A DNA stretch of 7,735 nucleotides from the NCBI GenBank assembly GCA_009914645.1, contig VFLB01000141.1, positions 1 to 7,735 of the forward strand, read 5' to 3'. Within the stretch, counting starts at the first letter, position 1. Every line of letters starts with the position of its first letter. The DNA is from Synechococcaceae bacterium Bin_79_3 (lineage in GTDB: Bacteria > Cyanobacteriota > Cyanobacteriia > PCC-6307 > Cyanobiaceae). A model generated the notes under the pieces. The model had not been told where the DNA came from. It ran no database searches and was given only the letters and a program-made list of their open reading frames with translations. The position numbers and the translations under genes are program-made. Of the stretch, positions 5,394-7,735 are shown in pieces.

Positions 5394-7311
5394 TCGCAAC
5401 GATGGGCGGGCTTTGGCGGCTCAACCTAACTATTCAGATCTGCAGGGAGTTGACGGTCTTTGGCCCAGGTTGGCCCAGCGCCATGGTGATTTGTTGGCCC
5501 TTGATCAGGCCCATGGTGCGGCGCCGGAAAGCTTGAGTTTTGAGCAGCTGCATCAACGCATCTCAACGGTGGCGGCCAGTTTTCAGCACCTAGGTGTTAA
5601 GGCAGCTGATGTGGTGGCCTTATTTGCAGAAAACGGCTCCCGCTGGCTCGGGGTGGATCAGGGGCTAATGCGCCTTGGTGCAATAGCAGCTGTACGGGGC
5701 AGCCAAGCACCTTTAGCTGAGCTGGAATTTATCCTCGCTGACTGCCAGGCCACCGCCCTCGTACTGGAGGATTCAGCCTTGCTACTGCCTTTGCTTGAAG
5801 CTGGCGCTTTAAGCAAGATCGCATTTGTGCTTTTGCTTTATGGCGATGCTCCAGCCACCACTGGATTGCAATTACCAAATATCTACAGCTGGCTTGATTT
5901 CATTGGCCTAGCTGCAGGAGCCAGTTGCAATTCCCCCTTTGAAGCGGATTTAAACCGTGTCGCCACAGTGCTTTACACCTCTGGCACCACGGGACGCCCA
6001 AAAGGCGTTCCTCTGAGCCAAGCCAATTTGTTACACCAAATTTGTTGCCTTGGGGTGGCAGTTAGTCCCAAGCCGGGGGATCGGGTGTTGAGTGTTTTGC
6101 CGATCTGGCATTCCTATGAACGCAGCGCGGGTTATTTCTTGTTGTCGTGTGGCTGCAGCCAGAGTTACACAAATTTGAGGCAATTTCGCAGTGATCTGCA
6201 AAGGGTTAAACCCCATTTCATGATCAGTGTGCCGCGCATATGGGAGGCAATTCACGGTGGCTTCTATGCAGCCCTTGAATCCATGGCCCCCATCAAACGT
6301 TTTTTGCTTGTAAGTGCGCTTGCAATTTCAGAGGCAAATGTAAGCAGCTGGCGTTGTTGCTTGAATTTGGTGGATACACCCCAAAAGCTGCCGGCTCGCG
6401 TCAAGGGTTTGCTTATTGCTATTGCCACCTGGCCTGGTGCTCGTTTGGCGGCTTGGTTGTTGTGGCCTGCTGTGCGCCGCGGGCTTGTAGGCGGCAGTTT
6501 GAAAATTGCTAATAGCGGCGGTGGCGCTTTAGCGAAACATTTAGATAGTTTTTTTTCCGCCATCGGCATTCAGCTCTTAGTGGGGTATGGCCTCACAGAA
6601 ACCAGCCCGGTGCTCACCTGCCGTAGGCCATGGGCAAATCGCAGTGGTAGCGCTGGTAGGCCGCTACTTGGCACCGAGCTGCGCATTGTTGATGCCGATA
6701 GCAAGGAAATATTGGGGGAAAGGCCAATTTTGAATTGGGGAGAGAAAGGTTTGGTGTTGGCCCGTGGCCCCCAAGTGATGGCTGGATATTTGAGGCGCCC
6801 AGATGCCACTGCTGCGGTGTTGGATCAAGAAGGTTGGTTTGATACCGGTGATTTGGGGTTTTTGCTATCAGACGCTTCTTTATTTCTTACCGGTAGAGCA
6901 AAAGACACGATTGTGCTTAGTTCAGGCGAAAATATTGAGCCGGCCCCTTTGGAAGCTGAAATTGCTTCATTTGGCTTTGTGGAACAGGTGATGCTTGTGG
7001 GACAAGATCGACGCCAATTAGGGGCATTGATCGTGCCACGGGAGGAACCGTTAAAGCTGTTTGCAAGAGAAGTGGGTGTGGAGCTTGAGCAGCCGGATTT
7101 TGAACTAGCTCTAACGAAAGCCTTAACCCGTAGTTTCAATAAAAAGCTCGCGGCTCGCCGGGGTGCCAGGCCTGATGAGCGTTTGGCTGGGGTGGCGTTG
7201 GTGCAACCGTTCAGCATTGAGAACGGTTTACTTACCCAAACCCTTAAGCAAAAACGCGATCGCATCGCGGAACGTGATGCGGCGGCGATTGACCAGATCT
7301 ACTCAGGCTGA
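5362..7311 (+). CDS. aas: AMP-binding fatty acid-activating enzyme (long-chain acyl-ACP/acyl-CoA synthetase)
   Basis: About 649 residues of the ANL adenylating superfamily, often named fadD in cyanobacterial annotations. It forms acyl-AMP from a free fatty acid and ATP, then passes the acyl group to a thiol. In cyanobacteria the characterised homolog (Synechocystis slr1609) uses ACP and recycles fatty acids released from membrane lipids. Numbered from the ATG: P-loop YTSGTTGRPKGV (205-216), GYGLTETSPV (408-417), GWFDTGDLG (491-499), TGRAKDTIVLSSGENIEP (510-527), and C-terminal LTQTLKQKR with the expected catalytic K629. The stretch about 310-385, with a hydrophobic run near 349-370, is the extra region usual in long-chain members and may touch the membrane. 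ATG 5362 or GTG 5353 may start it; both lie inside the end of lipB, so coupling is likely. CoA versus ACP as acceptor cannot be decided from sequence. Confidence 0.93.
   Translation: MNQAWVRWSGDRNDGRALAAQPNYSDLQGVDGLWPRLAQRHGDLLALDQAHGAAPESLSFEQLHQRISTVAASFQHLGVKAADVVALFAENGSRWLGVDQGLMRLGAIAAVRGSQAPLAELEFILADCQATALVLEDSALLLPLLEAGALSKIAFVLLLYGDAPATTGLQLPNIYSWLDFIGLAAGASCNSPFEADLNRVATVLYTSGTTGRPKGVPLSQANLLHQICCLGVAVSPKPGDRVLSVLPIWHSYERSAGYFLLSCGCSQSYTNLRQFRSDLQRVKPHFMISVPRIWEAIHGGFYAALESMAPIKRFLLVSALAISEANVSSWRCCLNLVDTPQKLPARVKGLLIAIATWPGARLAAWLLWPAVRRGLVGGSLKIANSGGGALAKHLDSFFSAIGIQLLVGYGLTETSPVLTCRRPWANRSGSAGRPLLGTELRIVDADSKEILGERPILNWGEKGLVLARGPQVMAGYLRRPDATAAVLDQEGWFDTGDLGFLLSDASLFLTGRAKDTIVLSSGENIEPAPLEAEIASFGFVEQVMLVGQDRRQLGALIVPREEPLKLFAREVGVELEQPDFELALTKALTRSFNKKLAARRGARPDERLAGVALVQPFSIENGLLTQTLKQKRDRIAERDAAAIDQIYSG
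7256..7263. repeat. HIP1 palindrome GCGATCGC
   Basis: A second exact HIP1 octamer, located near the 3' end of the acyl-activating gene. It overlaps the codons just after the C-terminal catalytic lysine motif. Confidence 0.6.
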
Positions 7312-7340
7312 GAAGCTTGAGCGTCTGAAACTGCATATCA

Positions 7341-7735
7341 ATGGCAAATCAGCTCTCGATCAAACGCAACATCACCGTTCGTGCTGTAGTTACCCCCCGC
7401 TGGAAGGAGGAGGCCGAACGGGAAATCAGCCAGGCGATCTCTACAACGGATCAGCAGCTGGCCCAGTTGGAGCAGGAGGGGCAGGAAGTGGTGAGTGAAA
7501 TTCGCCGCCAAAGCGCTAATCCCCTTGATCCCCGCATCCAAGAACAAGTTGCTGGGGTGCAGCAACAGGTGGCCACTAAGCGGGCTGAGCTGGAGGAGCA
7601 AAAACGCAACCTGTTGGATCAACAGGTGAATGTGCAAGGGCTTGAAATGGAGCAAATTGTTGATCAAGGTCAGCTGGAAAGCAGCTGCACCGTTGAGGTG
7701 GGCGACAATTTGGTTGAAAAACTGCAAGCCTCAAT
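7341..7735 (+). CDS. YlqD-family coiled-coil protein, cut by the right window edge
   Basis: The frame is open from ATG 7341 to the window end, 131 complete codons, so only the last residues are likely missing. The start MANQLSIKRNITVRAVVTPRWK (first 22 residues, split here after 20 in homologs) leads into a long charged helix, about 22-105, rich in Q, E, L and R with heptad spacing. A short beta-rich tail, CTVEVGDNLVEKL, begins near residue 116. This layout matches the small YlqD family found in cyanobacteria and Firmicutes, whose molecular role is not established. An in-frame TGA five codons upstream fixes the start region; no Shine-Dalgarno is obvious. It lies 29 bp after the acyl-activating gene, on the same strand, so cotranscription is likely. 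No signal peptide or membrane helix is visible, so it is probably cytosolic. Confidence 0.85.
   Translation, partial: MANQLSIKRNITVRAVVTPRWKEEAEREISQAISTTDQQLAQLEQEGQEVVSEIRRQSANPLDPRIQEQVAGVQQQVATKRAELEEQKRNLLDQQVNVQGLEMEQIVDQGQLESSCTVEVGDNLVEKLQAS

Noticed and set aside
6264..7265. Minus-strand frames (6264-6569, 6570-6809, 6825-7265) under the acyl-activating gene
   Set aside because: The plus-strand protein has every ANL-superfamily core motif in order; the antisense frames show no recognisable domain.

Overview
The window looks like a core-genome segment of a unicellular cyanobacterium of the Synechococcus/Cyanobium/Prochlorococcus (picocyanobacterial) type. Four things point there: a long-form hibernation factor of the LrtA kind, a LipB with cyanobacterial-style motifs, a cyanobacterial acyl-ACP/acyl-CoA synthetase followed by a YlqD-family protein, and moderate GC with several non-ATG starts and mostly weak Shine-Dalgarno sequences. 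Two exact copies of the cyanobacterial HIP1 palindrome (GCGATCGC) fit, although HIP1 is usually scarce in marine picocyanobacteria. The species cannot be fixed from this sequence alone.

Layout. Two divergent gene sets meet near 4595-4634. Leftward (minus strand, in transcription order) are hpf/lrtA, deoC, recO, an MFS permease and a GT4-type glycosyltransferase that runs off the left edge. Gaps are 4, 5, 26 and 30 bp, so a single operon is likely. Rightward (plus strand) are lipB, an AMP-binding fatty-acid-activating enzyme that overlaps the lipB end, and a YlqD-family coiled-coil protein cut by the right edge. No stretch above 300 bp lacks a gene; the largest intergenic gap is about 40 bp. 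I see no tRNA, rRNA, CRISPR array, insertion sequence, convincing intrinsic terminator or clear sigma-70 promoter.

How the genes fit together. The rightward set is about acyl groups: LipB moves octanoyl from ACP to lipoyl domains, and the AMP-binding enzyme activates free fatty acids. The leftward set starts with a ribosome-dimerising stress factor, followed by nucleoside catabolism (DeoC), recombination repair (RecO), a permease resembling lysophospholipid or siderophore exporters, and a sugar transferase that may act on a glycolipid. The last two plus the fatty-acid activator allow a speculative membrane-lipid maintenance theme.

I found no clearly novel system. The points most worth checking are the compressed hpf/lipB divergent junction, the divergent DeoC with a TTG start, and the tandem repeat in the Hpf linker.
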